DNA from: AP-15 sp963799085
Lineage (GTDB): Bacteria; Pseudomonadota; Alphaproteobacteria; ATCC43930; CGMCC-115725
Direction: 5' to 3'
Assembly: GCA_963799085.1 (NCBI GenBank)
Contig: CAWCWA010000008.1
Span: 127,294 to 191,293, forward strand
Length of the DNA stretch: 64,000 nucleotides
Shown here: one piece after another, positions 48,115 to 58,216 of the stretch
Numbering within the stretch: position 1 is the stretch's first letter
Layout: every line of letters starts with the position of its first letter
Program-made: the position numbers and the translations under genes
The notes under the pieces: model-generated
Database searches by the model: none
The model's input: the letters and a program-made list of their open reading frames with translations, nothing else
What the model was told of the DNA's origin: nothing

Positions 48115-49155
48115 ATGGCCCAGCAGTCCTGGACGATCACGACGGCCGTTGGAACCGGCGAGCGCGGCTCTGCCGGTGACGGCGGGCCGGCGGCCGAGGC
48201 ATTGCTCAACGGACCCTTCGATGTCGCGTTTGACCCTTCCGGCAACCTCTATTTCTCCGACACCTTCAACCACGGCATCCGCCGCGTCGATGCCCGCACC
48301 GGCGTTATCGCCACCGTCGCCGGCAATGGCGAAGCCGGTTATTCGGGCGACGGGGGACCCGCGCTCGCAGCGTCGTTCAACGAGCCCTACGGCATCGCCG
48401 TCGATCGCGGCGGCAACATCTACGTCGCCGACCGGCACAATCACTGTGTGCGGCGGATCGACGCCGGCTCGGGCGTCGTCACGACCTTCGCCGGCAATGG
48501 CGAGGCCGGGTATGGCGGCGATGGCGGCCCGGCCGCGCGCGCCCGGATGGTCGAACCAAACGGGCTCGGCTTCGACCCACAACAGCGCCGGCTCTTCATC
48601 GCCGATGTCGGCGGCCACCGCGTCCGCGTCGTCGAGTTCGCGACCGGCATGATTTCGACCTTCGCCGGGACCGGCGAGGCGGCGCATTCGGGCGATGGCG
48701 GCCCGGCGGCGGCAGCCGGCGTTTTCGGCGCCCGCGCGGTCAAGGCGGCGGCCGATGGCACGGTCTACATCCTCGAGCGCCAGGGCAGCACATTGCGCGC
48801 CGTCGATCCCGCGACGGGCGTCATCAGGACGGTGGCCGGCACCGGAGCGCGCGGCTATTCGGGCGACGGCGGCCCCGCCAGGGATGCGGTCTTCGACGCG
48901 CCCAAGGAATTCGCGCTCGATCCCGGCGGCGACATCCTGATCGTCGACACCGAAAGTCATGCGATCCGCCGCATCTACGCCGATAGCGGCATCGTCGAGA
49001 CGATCGCCGGCGGGCACAAAGGGCCCGAAGGCGACGGTGGCCCCGCGACCGCCGCCGGGCTCGGACGCCCGCATGGCGCCGTCGTCGGCCCCGATGGCGC
49101 GATCTATATCGGCGACACCGAAAACCATCGCATCCGCAAACTCGTCCGCCGCTGA
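48115..49155 (+). CDS. NHL-repeat beta-propeller protein
   Basis: 346 residues, six repeats of about 55: each has a T(V/F)AG(N/T)GE(A/R)GYSGDGGPA block followed by a GNIYVADRHNHCVRRID-like strand (e.g. GNLYFSDTFNHGIRRVDART, GGDILIVDTESHAIRRIYAD, GAIYIGDTENHRIRKLVRR). That is an NHL propeller. No signal peptide is seen from ATG 48115, so location is uncertain. Divergent from YqgE. The repeats at DNA level are protein repeats, not a CRISPR. Confidence 0.88.
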   Translation: MAQQSWTITTAVGTGERGSAGDGGPAAEALLNGPFDVAFDPSGNLYFSDTFNHGIRRVDARTGVIATVAGNGEAGYSGDGGPALAASFNEPYGIAVDRGGNIYVADRHNHCVRRIDAGSGVVTTFAGNGEAGYGGDGGPAARARMVEPNGLGFDPQQRRLFIADVGGHRVRVVEFATGMISTFAGTGEAAHSGDGGPAAAAGVFGARAVKAAADGTVYILERQGSTLRAVDPATGVIRTVAGTGARGYSGDGGPARDAVFDAPKEFALDPGGDILIVDTESHAIRRIYADSGIVETIAGGHKGPEGDGGPATAAGLGRPHGAVVGPDGAIYIGDTENHRIRKLVRR

Positions 49156-49383
49156 CAAAACCGTTGACCGCAGCCGTCCGGGCGGGCGGCAGCGACTTTC
49201 GGCCCAAGGGGTAACCCAGGCCGAGGTGCGCGCTTTTCTTGAGCCGCAAAGGAAGCCGGCCGCCGCCTCCTGGCGATTCTCGTGATTTGACGAGCCGTCC
49301 TTGTTGAGCTACTGATCAGGTAATAACGCTGCTTTGCTGACCTGCAACGGCAAATCTTACAATTACATGAACGGGAGGAACTC

Positions 49384-49760
49384 ATGCTCGAGTTGCTCGA
49401 TCAGCAGCAATCGCTGACCGTAAATCAATGGAAGATCTTCACGGCATGTGTGTTTTCGATCATGCGTTGCGGGCAAGCGGCTTTGGCCTCGTCTACGGAA
49501 TGAGCAATCTGGGCAAGTTCATCGGGCCGGCCGGGCTCGCGGTCATTGCCGGCGCATCCAACTATGTCCGGCCGCAGGCGACCCTCGACGCGATGGTGCC
49601 CGGTTTCAACTACTTCGCCTTCTGGTATTTTCTGGCGGTCGTGGTTTTCCTGTTTATCGGCATCGAGACCTGCGGCCGCACGATCGAGGAACTCGACGCC
49701 GCCGTCACGGGGCGGGCGCCGACGCCGGTCAAGGCCGCAGCGATAGAAGCTCAACCTTAG
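49384..49760 (+). pseudogene. MFS transporter with a large internal deletion
   Basis: A ribosome site (gggagg) precedes ATG 49384, and the first 26 residues, LELLDQQQSLTVNQWKIFTA, CVFSIM, are the start of an MHS-type MFS transporter. The sequence then jumps, near 49466, to a C-terminal part in another frame: GFGLVYGMSNLGKFIGPAGL, FNYFAFWYFLAVVVFLFIGI, ETCGRTIEELDAAV, stop at 49758-49760. Roughly 300 residues containing nine or ten helices are missing. Either a deletion or an assembly join. Confidence 0.7.
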
Positions 49761-49896
49761 GCCGACAAATTCGCGCGGCGCGGCGCGTAACGCCCTTTGC
49801 CGCCCAACTACTGGCAGGCTGAACGGCGGAGGTATATCGTTGCCCGCAGGAGTTTGTAGCTCCTCGATCGGCGCGACGCCTCGGCCCGGGAGAACC

Positions 49897-49953
49897 ATGC
49901 CGCATATTCTCGTTTTGGACGATGTCCGACCGCCCGTCGGCGTTGCCGCATGA
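49897..49953 (+). CDS. short leader-like ORF resembling the start of a receiver domain
   Basis: 18 residues, MPHILVLDDVRPPVGVAA, whose first nine match the beginning of CheY-like receiver domains. Its TGA (49951-49953) overlaps the ATG of the histidine kinase (ATGA). It may be what is left of a deleted response regulator, or a coupled leader peptide. Confidence 0.35.
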   Translation: MPHILVLDDVRPPVGVAA

Positions 49954-52900
49954 CCGCGGCGTTCGACATGACGACAGCCGATCCCCAGCAAATCATCGCC
50001 GACCTCCGCCGTGAACTCGCGGCCCGCACCGCCGAGTTGCACGAAAACAAGGAACGCTATGCGCTCGACATCCGAGCCGTGGCCGAGGGCATCTACGACT
50101 GGGACATCGCACACAATCGGCTGTGGGTGTCGCCGCGGCTGATCGAGTTGTTTGGCTGGGAAGCGGGCGAGGGCATCGGCGAGCGCCCGAGCCAGGATTG
50201 GAACGCCCGGGTGCACCCGGAAGATTTCGCGAGCTACCGTGCGGCGCTGCGGGCAACCTTGAAGGGCGAGACCGCGCGGCTGCACTGCGAATACCGCATC
50301 CGGCTCAGCAGCGCAGAATATCGCTGGGTCGAGGACCACGCCGTGCCGGTGCGCGACGAACGCGGCTGGGCGGTCCGCCTCGTCGGCGCAGTCAGCGATG
50401 TCACCGAGCGCAAGCAACAGGAACAGGAGCTGCGCGAGGCCCTGGAGCGGCAGACCGCCACCGCCGAGGTTCTCCAGGTCATCAATTCCTCGCCCGGCGA
50501 TCTGACGCCGGTGTTCGACGCGATATTGGAAAAGGCGGCCCGGCTGTGCGATGCGAGTTTGGGGATTTTCTGGCGGTATAGCGGGGGGCTGTTTCACGCC
50601 GCGACGGTGCACGGTGCCGCGGAATTTGCCGATTTCCTTCGCAGCAATCCGCAGCGTCCGCCGCCCGGCAGCGATTTGTGGCGGCTCCTCCAAGGCGAGG
50701 ATGTCGTCTACCAGGCCGATCATGCGGAAGGTCCCTCCGCCAACCCGGCGCTGAATGATGCCTTCCTCCGCCTGGGCGGCGGCCGGGCCGGGGTGATTGT
50801 CGCGTTGCGCAACGACAGCGGTGTTCTTGGCGCCATCCGAATTTTTCGCCAGGACGTCCGGCCCTTCACCGACAAGCAGATCGCGTTGCTGCAGAACTTC
50901 GCGGCACAAGCCGTGATCGCGATGGAGAACGCGCGGCTGCTCAACGAATTACAGGACCGCACGCGGGATCTCCAGGAGTCGCTCGAATATCAGACCGCGA
51001 CGAGCGATGTGCTCAAGGTCATCAGCCGCTCGACCTTCGACCTGCAGCCGGTGCTCGATGCCATGACCGAGACCTCGGTGCGGTTGTGTACAGCCGATTC
51101 CGGCCACCTTGCGATCCGCCAGGGCGAGGGCTACCGCGCCGTGGCGACCTGCGGCGTACGCGCAGAGCACGATCCCGGTCTGCGCAGTCGGATCTTTGTG
51201 CCCGGACGCGACACCGTGATCGGGCGCACGTTGCTCGAGCGTCAGATCGTCCACGTCGCCGACCTTGCGGCCGATCCCGAGTACGGCGTTCCCAGTGCAA
51301 TAAACGTGGCGAGGCACCCGCACGGTGATCGCTGTGCCGCTGATACGCGAAGGCGAGCCTATCGGCGTCATGGTGCTCTCCCGCAGGCGCGTGGAACCCT
51401 TCACTGAACGGCAGATCGAGCTGCTGCGCACCTTCGCCGACCAGGCGGTGATCGCGATCGAGAACACGCGGCTGCTGACCCAACTGCGCGAGAGCCTCGA
51501 ACAGCAGCAGGCGATCGCAGAGGTGCTGGGCGTCATCAATTCCTCGCCCGGCGATCTGGCCCCCGTGTTCGATGCGATACTGGGGAAGGCGCACAGCCTC
51601 TGCGGGGCCGCACACGGCACATTGGTGATCTATGACGGCGAGCATGCGCAAGCGGTGGCGACGCACGGAGTTGCCGAGCCGTTGGCTGGGTTATTGCGCA
51701 AGCCGTTCCGCCCGCTGCCGAGCGGCCCCCTTGGCAGGCTCGTTCGCGAGCGTTCCGTGATCCACATCCCCGATCTGACGGCCGATGCCGAATGGGCACC
51801 GGACTATCCGAGGCGAATTGCCACCCTCGAAAGCGGCGTTCGTACGATGCTGTTCGTGCCGTTGCGCAAGGAGGAGAACGTCGTCGGCTGGATTGCCGCA
51901 AACCGGCTGGAGGTGAGACCGTTCTCCGAGAAGGAGATCGCGCTGCTGGAAAGCTTCGCCGCGCAAGCGGTGATCGCGATGGACAATGCCCGGCTGCTCG
52001 ACGAAATCCGCCAGCGCCAGGCCGAGTTGCGCGTCACCTTCGACAATATGGGCGACGGGGTGGCGATGTTCGACGCCGAACTGCGGCTGGCGGCGTGGAA
52101 CATGAATTTCCAGAGGATCCTCGACCTCCCCGACGCGCTGCTGGCCGAGCGCCCGGACGTCCCCGATTTTGTGCGCTATCTCGCCACCCACGGTGAGTAT
52201 GGCGCGGTCGATGTCGAAGCCGAGGTGCGCCGGCTGTCCGACGCTGTCGGCACGCAGTGGTCGACCGAGCGGACGCGCCCGGACGGGCGGGTCATCGAGG
52301 TGCGCAACAACCCGGTGCCCGGCGGCGGCATGGTGCTGATCTATGGCGACATCACCGAGAGGAAGCGCGCCGAGGCGGAGATCCGCGCGGCGCGCGATGC
52401 GGCGGAAGCGGCGAGCCGCACGATCGAGGCGGCATATCAGGAGCTGAAGGCGGCCCAGGCGCGGCTGATCCAGGCCGAGAAGATGGCCTCATTGGGCCAA
52501 TTGACCGCCGGCATCGCCCACGAGATCAAGAACCCGCTCAACTTCGTCAACAATTTCGCCGGCCTCTCGGTCGAGTTGCTCGACGAGCTGAAGGAGACGG
52601 TCGCGCCGGCGCTCGCCGGTCTGGCCGACGACGAGCGCGCCGAAATCGACGAGACGATCGAGATGCTGACCGGCAATCTCGACAAGATCGCCGAGCACGG
52701 CAGGCGCGCCGACGGCATCGTCAAGAGCATGCTGGAGCACTCGCGCGGCGTGACCGGCGAGCGCCGCGAGGTCGACCTCAACGCCTGGTCGAGGAGGCGC
52801 TCAACCTCGCCTATCACGGCGCCCGCGCCCAGGACCAGAATTTCAACATCACCCTCGAACGCGACTTCGCCCCGGCAATCGCCCCGATCGAACTGGCGCC

Positions 52901-53285
52901 GCAGGAGATCACCCGCGTGCTGCTGAACCTCGTCGGCAACGGCTTCTACGCCGCCACAAGGCGTCTGCGCGATGGTGCGGAGCCCGGTTTCCGCCCCATG
53001 CTGAAGGTGGCGACGCGCGACCTCGGCGACGCGGTGGAAATCCGTGTCCGCGACAACGGAACCGGCATCTCGCCCGAGATCAGGGACAAACTGTTCCAGC
53101 CGTTCTTCACCACCAAGCCCAGCGGCGAGGGCACCGGGCTCGGTCTCTCGATCAGCTACGACATCGTGACCCAGCAGCACGCCGGCGCGATTACCGTCGA
53201 TAGCTGCCCCGCCGAATACACCGAGTTCGCCATCCACCTCCCCCGCGCCCGCAATGCGCCAACAACAACCGAGGCCGCGGCATGA
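49950..53285 (+). CDS. multi-sensor histidine kinase (PAS-GAF-GAF-GAF-PAS-HisKA-HATPase), two frameshifts
   Basis: About 1110 residues. PAS with PAC (YDWDIAHNRLWVSPRLIELF, VSDVTERKQQEQELREALER), then three GAF domains, each introduced by EVLxVINSSPGDLxPVFDAI or the similar VLKVISRSTFDLQPVLDAMT. A second PAS follows (TFDNMGDGVAMFDAELRLAA). The kinase core has H-box LTAGIAHEIKNPLNFVNNFA, N-box RVLLNLVGNGFYAA, G1 RVRDNGTGISPEI, F/G2 FFTTKPSGEGTGLGLSISYD. Breaks near 51312 (extra C) and 52786 (lost C). No membrane segment, so a cytosolic sensor. No response regulator follows; only a receiver-like leader precedes it. Confidence 0.88.
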
Positions 53286-53328
53286 GCGCCGCCGCCGATT
53301 GACCGCCGCCCCGGCGCTGCGCCGGCCT

Positions 53329-54241
53329 CTACGGACCCAAGAATTCGCGCAATGCCGCCACCAGATCCTTCGGGTTGTCGCCCTGCACGGTGTGGCCGGC
53401 CCGCGGGATCTTGATCCAGCGTCCGTTTGGCAAACCCGACGCCAGCCGCTCGGCGTCCTCGTCGTGGAACACATCGCTCTCGCTGCCGCGCACGATCAGG
53501 GTCGGGCAGGTCACCCGCGCCAACCCGTCGGCGAGGCTGCGGCGCTCCTCGCGCGTGCTTCTCGCCGCCCATCCCCTGAAAGCGCCGCCGGTCGTATTTC
53601 CACACCCAGTTGCCGTCCTCCTGGCGGCGCAGATTGTGCATCAGGCTGCGCCGCAGGATCAGCGGATCGCGGCGCGGGTTGAACGGCGAGCGCGCGCTCG
53701 ATGATCGCCTCCAATGTCTCGGGCTTGGCGCCGCCATTGACAAAGTCGCGGATGCGGGTCGAGCCCGGCCGGCGCACATTGGGGCCGGCGTCGATCAGCA
53801 CCAGCGCCGACAGCGTTTCCGGGTATTCGATCGCATATGCCAAACCGTTGATGGCGCCCATCGACATGCCGACCAGTACGAAATTCTCGAGCCCGACGGC
53901 TTCGGCAAAGCCCTTCACATCCTCGCGCTGGGCGGCGATCGAATAATCGGCGTCGGGCGCCCAGTCGCTGTCGCCGTGGCCGCGCTGGTCGAGCGCCATA
54001 CAATGGTAATCGTCGCGCAAGCGCGAGACAGCACAAATCCCAGGTGTGCGCGGTCAAGGCGCCGCCATGCAGAAAGAGGATCGGCCGGCCGCCTTCGCGC
54101 GCCCCAATCGAGATAGCGAAAGCGCATGTCGCCCACCGCCACCCGGCGCTCTTCCGGCAGAACGACATCGGCGAAGTCGAAGCCGGCGCGCCTCGAAGTC
54201 GATTTCAGGTGATCGCGATATTCTTCGCTGGACAAGCTCAT
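53329..54241 (-). CDS. alpha/beta hydrolase, frameshifted
   Basis: About 300 residues in four frames: MSLSSEEYRDHLKSTSRRAGF (ATG 54241), PILFLHGGALTAHTWDL (oxyanion HGG), CMALDQRGHGDSDWAPDADY, LVGMSMGAINGLAYAI (Ser nucleophile, GMSMG), then LRRQEDGNWVWKYDRRRF, VTCPTLIVRGSESDVF (Asp region) and IPRAGHTVQGDNPKDLVAAL (catalytic His). Breaks near 54105, 54025, 53695 and 53560. Substrate unknown. Divergent from the amidohydrolase gene. Confidence 0.82.
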
Positions 54242-54498
54242 CGGTCGGACACTCCGTTGGTATCGGCGCCGGTGCGGCGGGCGGAAACAGCGCTTTAGCA
54301 CGAAGCCGGGCGGGCCGACCATTTGCCCGGAAGCGGCTTCCCTTGCATTTGTGCTGGGCACCCCCGCGCTGAGAACATGGCTGAACCCCGGCGAAAGCAT
54401 GGCCGGGCCGTTGTGTCCGCTGCCCGAGCGCGTACACTTCGACCCTCGAGTTCTGCGGGGCCGCGACCGGCGGCCCGCTCCGCAGAAAGGAAAAACGA

Positions 54499-56202
54499 TG
54501 GCGTATGATCTGTTGATCAAGAACGGGCTGATCGTCGACGGCTCGGGGATGCCGGCGTTTCGCGGCGATGTCGGCGTCAAGGACGGCAAGATCGTCGAGA
54601 TCGGCAAATTGAGCGGCCCGGCCGGCGCGCACGATCGACGCCGAGGGCCGCGCCGTCGCCCCCGGCTTTATCGACAACCACTGCCATTACGACGCGCAGG
54701 TCACCTGGGATCCGCTCTGCACCTTCTCGCCCGAGCACGGCGCCACGACCGTGATCTTCGGCAATTGCTCGTTGTCGTTGGCGCCGGTGCGCAAGGGCAC
54801 CGAGGAGCGGCTCGCCGAATTCCTCTCCTATGTCGAAGCGATCCCGATGGACGTATTGCGCACCGTCGATTTCGATTGGGAGACGACCGGGCAATACATG
54901 GACAAGCTCGACAAATGCCTCGGCATCAATGTCGGCAATCTGATCGGCCACACCGCGGTGCGCCATTACGTGATGGGCGACGAGTGCCAGAAGCCCGGCG
55001 CCTCCGACAACCAGATCAAGGCGATGCAGGACGTCGTGCGCGACGGCATGAAGGCCGGCGCCCTCGGCCTCTCGGTGTCGCGCGAGAAGGGCCATTACGA
55101 CCCGCAGGGCGTGCCACATCCCCGCCCTGTGGGCCGACGAAAAGGAGATCTTCGCGCTCGGCGACGTATTGCGCGAAATGAGCACCGGCACGATCCAGGC
55201 CGGCGGCGGCCAGTATGTCGAGCTGAAGGACGGCATGATCCGGCGTCTCGCCGAGGCGACCGGCCGCACCGTCGTCTACAACAGCCTGTCGCCAGACCAT
55301 GCGCAAGCCCGACGAGTGGAAGGTGCACATGGCGCGGGTCGAGGAGACCGCGGCCCTCGGCATCCGCGCCTATCCGATGTGCAGCCCGAACCGGGTCACG
55401 CAGGACTTCACGATGAAGAACTGCCAGGTGTTCCGCGGCCTGCCGACCTGGCATCCGATCCTGCTGATCGTCGGACGAGGAGAAGATGCGGCTCTACGCC
55501 GACCCCGAGATCCGCGCCAAGCTCCACGAGGAGGCGGTCGTCAACAAGCCCGAGAGTGCGGTCGGCTTCTCCAAGACCTGGTGGAACTACATGTGGGTCA
55601 ACGAGCCGGTGCTCGAAAAGAACAAGTGGATGCAGTTCAAGTCGATCGGCCAGATCGCCGAGAAGCAGGGCAAGCGCGTCATCGACGCCTTCCTCGATCT
55701 CGCCATCGAGGAAAAGCTCGAAACCCGCTTCCTGCAGGCCGAGAACAATGTCGATGACGAGGCGCTGACCAAGATCCTGACCCATCCCGAACGCGATCAT
55801 CGGGCTCGGCGACGGCGGCGCCCATGTGCAGTTCCACGGCGGCTACGGCTACCTGACGAAGCTCTTGGGCGAATGGGTGCGCGAGAAGCAGGTGATGAGC
55901 CTCGAGCAGGCGGTGCGCCGGCTGACCTTCGACTCGGCCTCGACCTTCGGGATCTACGACCGCGGGCTGTTGCGCCCCGGCATGGCGGCCGATGTCGTGA
56001 TCTTCGATCCGGCGACGGTCAAATGCGGCCACGAGAGGTCGTGCGCGACTTCCCGAAGGGCGCCTGGCGCATCAAGGAGCCGGCCGAGGGCATCTTCGCC
56101 ACGATCGTCAACGGCCAGCCGCTCTACGAGGGCGGCAAGCACACCGGCGCCCTCCCCGGCCACGTCCTCCGCAACAGCTACTGGCACGCCCATAACGCAT
56201 AA
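54499..56202 (+). CDS. N-acyl-D-amino-acid deacylase-type amidohydrolase, many frameshifts
   Basis: About 575 residues. MAYDLLIKNGLIVDGSGMPA, AVAPGFIDNHCHYDAQVTWD (metal ligands HxH), TTVIFGNCSLSLAP, then NLIGHTAVRHYVMGDECQKP, GALGLSVSREKGHYD, GLGDGGAHVQFHGGYGYLTK (Asp ligand region), LRPGMAADVVIFDPATV and GHVLRNSYWHAHNA. It belongs to the D-aminoacylase branch of amidohydrolases, which act on N-acyl D-amino acids or similar amides. Frame breaks near 54630, 55115, 55300, 55480, 55790 and 56030, the highest density in the window. SD agaaagga precedes ATG 54499. Confidence 0.85.
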
Positions 56203-56440
56203 CGGCGGCATCGCCTCTGGCCTCCGATCAAGGGCGGATCCCCTCCTTCTCCCCGCAAACGGAGAGGGAGGGAGATACGGTGGGCTTGCGAGCGGCGCGT
56301 CGTGCAATACATGATGCGGGAGGCGAAATACAGTGGATCATCCCGCCGCACGCGCCTCTCAGAGAAGGCCGCGGCGAGTTCCTCCGTCGACGCCGCCTAT
56401 TATCTTCTCTATCCTCCCGGCGCTCCTTCTTCGAAGGCCG
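56203..56440 (+). other. intergenic stretch without a supported gene
   Basis: About 240 bases between the amidohydrolase and the reverse-transcriptase fragment. It contains a CTCCCCGCAAACGGAGAGGG-like hairpin near 56250-56275 that could terminate the amidohydrolase transcript. Nothing else recognised. Confidence 0.4.
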
Positions 56441-56776
56441 CTAGGCCTGCAATATGGTGTTAAGTAATTCCTTCCCGTATTTGTCCTCCAACGCTCTAAC
56501 GAACTTAGGTTCAACGCCGTTTATGTAGGAAATGTATCCCTTGAGGTAACTAGTCTGTTGGGTATCGAGGCCAGTTATTCGGAATTTGTGTATTAACGCC
56601 TTGATCTCCCGTTTTTTGCTGCGTCCGATGGAAATATCGTTTTTGCAGTCGATAACGAGACCGGTAATCCTAACCCGTCGCTTCTTAGAAGAAAATCTTA
56701 CTTTCTTTTCATTGATTTGGTAAGGTCGGCGAGCTTTGTGCAGCAAGATGCCTCCGGACTTCGTCCAGCACGGCAC
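56441..56776 (-). pseudogene. C-terminal fragment of a retron-type reverse transcriptase
   Basis: 112 codons ending at 56441. The sequence INEKKVRFSSKKRRVRITGL, VIDCKNDISIGRSKKREIKA, LIHKFRITGLDTQQTSYLKG, YISYINGVEPKFVRALEDKY, GKELLNTILQA matches the thumb end of retron reverse transcriptases: the KTR-like step followed by (V/I)TGLV(V/I), the ISIGR.KKREIK.LI stretch and the YLKGYxxYIxxVEP block. The palm with the YxDD catalytic motif would lie upstream but is missing; an in-frame TGA stands directly before the first codon, and an IS5 remnant follows. Composition is clearly AT-richer than the flanks. A dead remnant of a retron, probably a lost anti-phage system. Confidence 0.75.
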
Positions 56777-56950
56777 TCAATGAATTTGGTACCTTTGTGG
56801 AAAAAACTGGAGACCTCCAATAACCGTGTTTTCGTGCGGGCGAGGACCGACTATTTGACCGCGTGGGTGATTTGTTGATATCGGCGCGACGGTGTGAGGG
56901 CTTGGGCGGCTTTGAGCAGCGGCCGGGGTTGTTCAGCTGCTCAGCTCAGC

Positions 56951-57298
56951 TCAGATGGGCGCAATCTGGTCAGTCAGCCAAACCATCCGCTGCATGTTGT
57001 AGAGGAGGTTGGCGAGGCCGATCTTGGTTCTCGCGCGGGCGAGGCCAATGGTGCGGATGAACAGACCCATTGGCCCTTTCTGGCGGGCGAAAGACGTGCT
57101 CGACCGCCGCGCGCACGGCCGATTTGCGGGAATTGGCGCGGGCGGTGCGGCGTGGCATTGGTTTGCCCTCAGGCTTTTTGCGGTGGATTCGTGAGTGCAG
57201 GAGTACGCCCGGCGAGAAACTTCTCATTGGCCTTTGAGCGATAGGCGGTGTCGGCCCAGACATCGCTGGCGGTGTTGTTGGGGTCGATCAGCTCGGGC
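56951..57298 (-). mobile_element. IS5-family transposase remnant (C-terminal part)
   Basis: Reading across two frames: PNNTASDVWADTAYRSKANE, KPEGKPMPRRTARANSRKSA, VRAAVEHVFR, then MGLFIRTIGLARARTKIGLA, NLLYNMQRMVWLTDQIAPI and a stop at 56951. This is the last about 115 residues of an IS5-type transposase including the catalytic Glu region (VEHVF). IS21 copy B (from 57299) cuts off the rest. No terminal repeats located. Confidence 0.8.
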
Positions 57299-57487
57299 TG
57301 TCAATCAGCGCGGAAGCGCGACCCGGGATCAGCGCCCAATTGCGACCCACACCGGCAGTTGAGTAGCGGTCGTCCCCGGAGTCCACGGAGGGGACCCGCG
57401 CGCGTCGCGAGTGCCCTCACGAGCGACGGAGCGGCGCGCGTGGGGAGGCGCTGTGGACCCCCGGGGGCGATCCGCGGGCCCGAGAGC

Positions 57488-58216
57488 TCAGGTGCGGTTC
57501 TTAAACCGCCAGCTCTCGTTGCCGGTTTCGAGGATGTCGCAGTGGTGGGTCAGCCGGTCGAGCAACGCCGTGGTCATCTTCGCGTCGGCGAAGACGGTTG
57601 GCCATTCGGCGAAGGCGAGATTGGTCGACAGGACGATCGAGGTGCGCTCGTAGAGCCGGCTGATCAGGTGGAACAGCATCTGTCCGCCGCTAACCGGGAA
57701 TGGCAGATAGCCGAGCTCGTCAAGGATAACGAGATCGACGCGGACGAGCTGGTCGGCGAGTTTCCCGGCCTTGCCGGCGCGCGCTTCGGCCTCGAGCTGG
57801 TTGACCAGATCGATCGCGGTGAAGAAGCGCACGCGGGCGCCGTTGCGCACACAATTGGCGCCGATTGCTATGGCGATATGCGATTTTCCGGTGCCGGTGC
57901 CGCCGATCAGGACGGCGTTACGCTGGGTGGCGAGAAAGCCGCCCTCGTGCAGCTCGCGCACCAGCCCCGGGTTGACCGGCGAGACCGCGAAGTCGAACTC
58001 GGCGAGGTTCTTCATCACCGGGAAGCGCGCCACCCCCATACGGTAGGCGGTCGAGCGGGCGCGATGATCGGCCAGCTGGGCGAGCAACAGATCCCCGAAG
58101 ATGCGCTGAAAGGGATGCTGCGCGCGCACCCCCGCTGCGACCACCTCATCGTATGCGGCGCGCATGCCGGCCAGCTTCAACTGGCCCAGCAGCTCCATGA
58201 TCTCATGCCGCTCCAC
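57488..58216 (-). CDS. istB: IstB, IS21 helper ATPase (copy B)
   Basis: 242 residues, MERHEIMELLGQLKLAGMRA, Walker A VLIGGTGTGKSHIAIAIG, Walker B VDLVILDELGYLPFP. Almost identical to copy A but in one frame. The GTG start overlaps the end of istA by 14 bases, so translation is coupled. Confidence 0.92.
   Translation of the reverse strand: MERHEIMELLGQLKLAGMRAAYDEVVAAGVRAQHPFQRIFGDLLLAQLADHRARSTAYRMGVARFPVMKNLAEFDFAVSPVNPGLVRELHEGGFLATQRNAVLIGGTGTGKSHIAIAIGANCVRNGARVRFFTAIDLVNQLEAEARAGKAGKLADQLVRVDLVILDELGYLPFPVSGGQMLFHLISRLYERTSIVLSTNLAFAEWPTVFADAKMTTALLDRLTHHCDILETGNESWRFKNRT

Noticed and set aside
48160..49120. Evenly spaced DNA repeats that could suggest a CRISPR
   Set aside because: They are codon-level repeats of NHL blades about 165 bases apart without constant spacers; no cas genes in the window.
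48079..49158. 359-residue minus-strand frame
   Set aside because: Antisense of the NHL-repeat gene, open only because the repeats lack stops in that frame.
49425..50909. 494-residue minus-strand frame
   Set aside because: Antisense of the MFS remnant and histidine kinase; the plus strand shows clear PAS/GAF/HisKA motifs.
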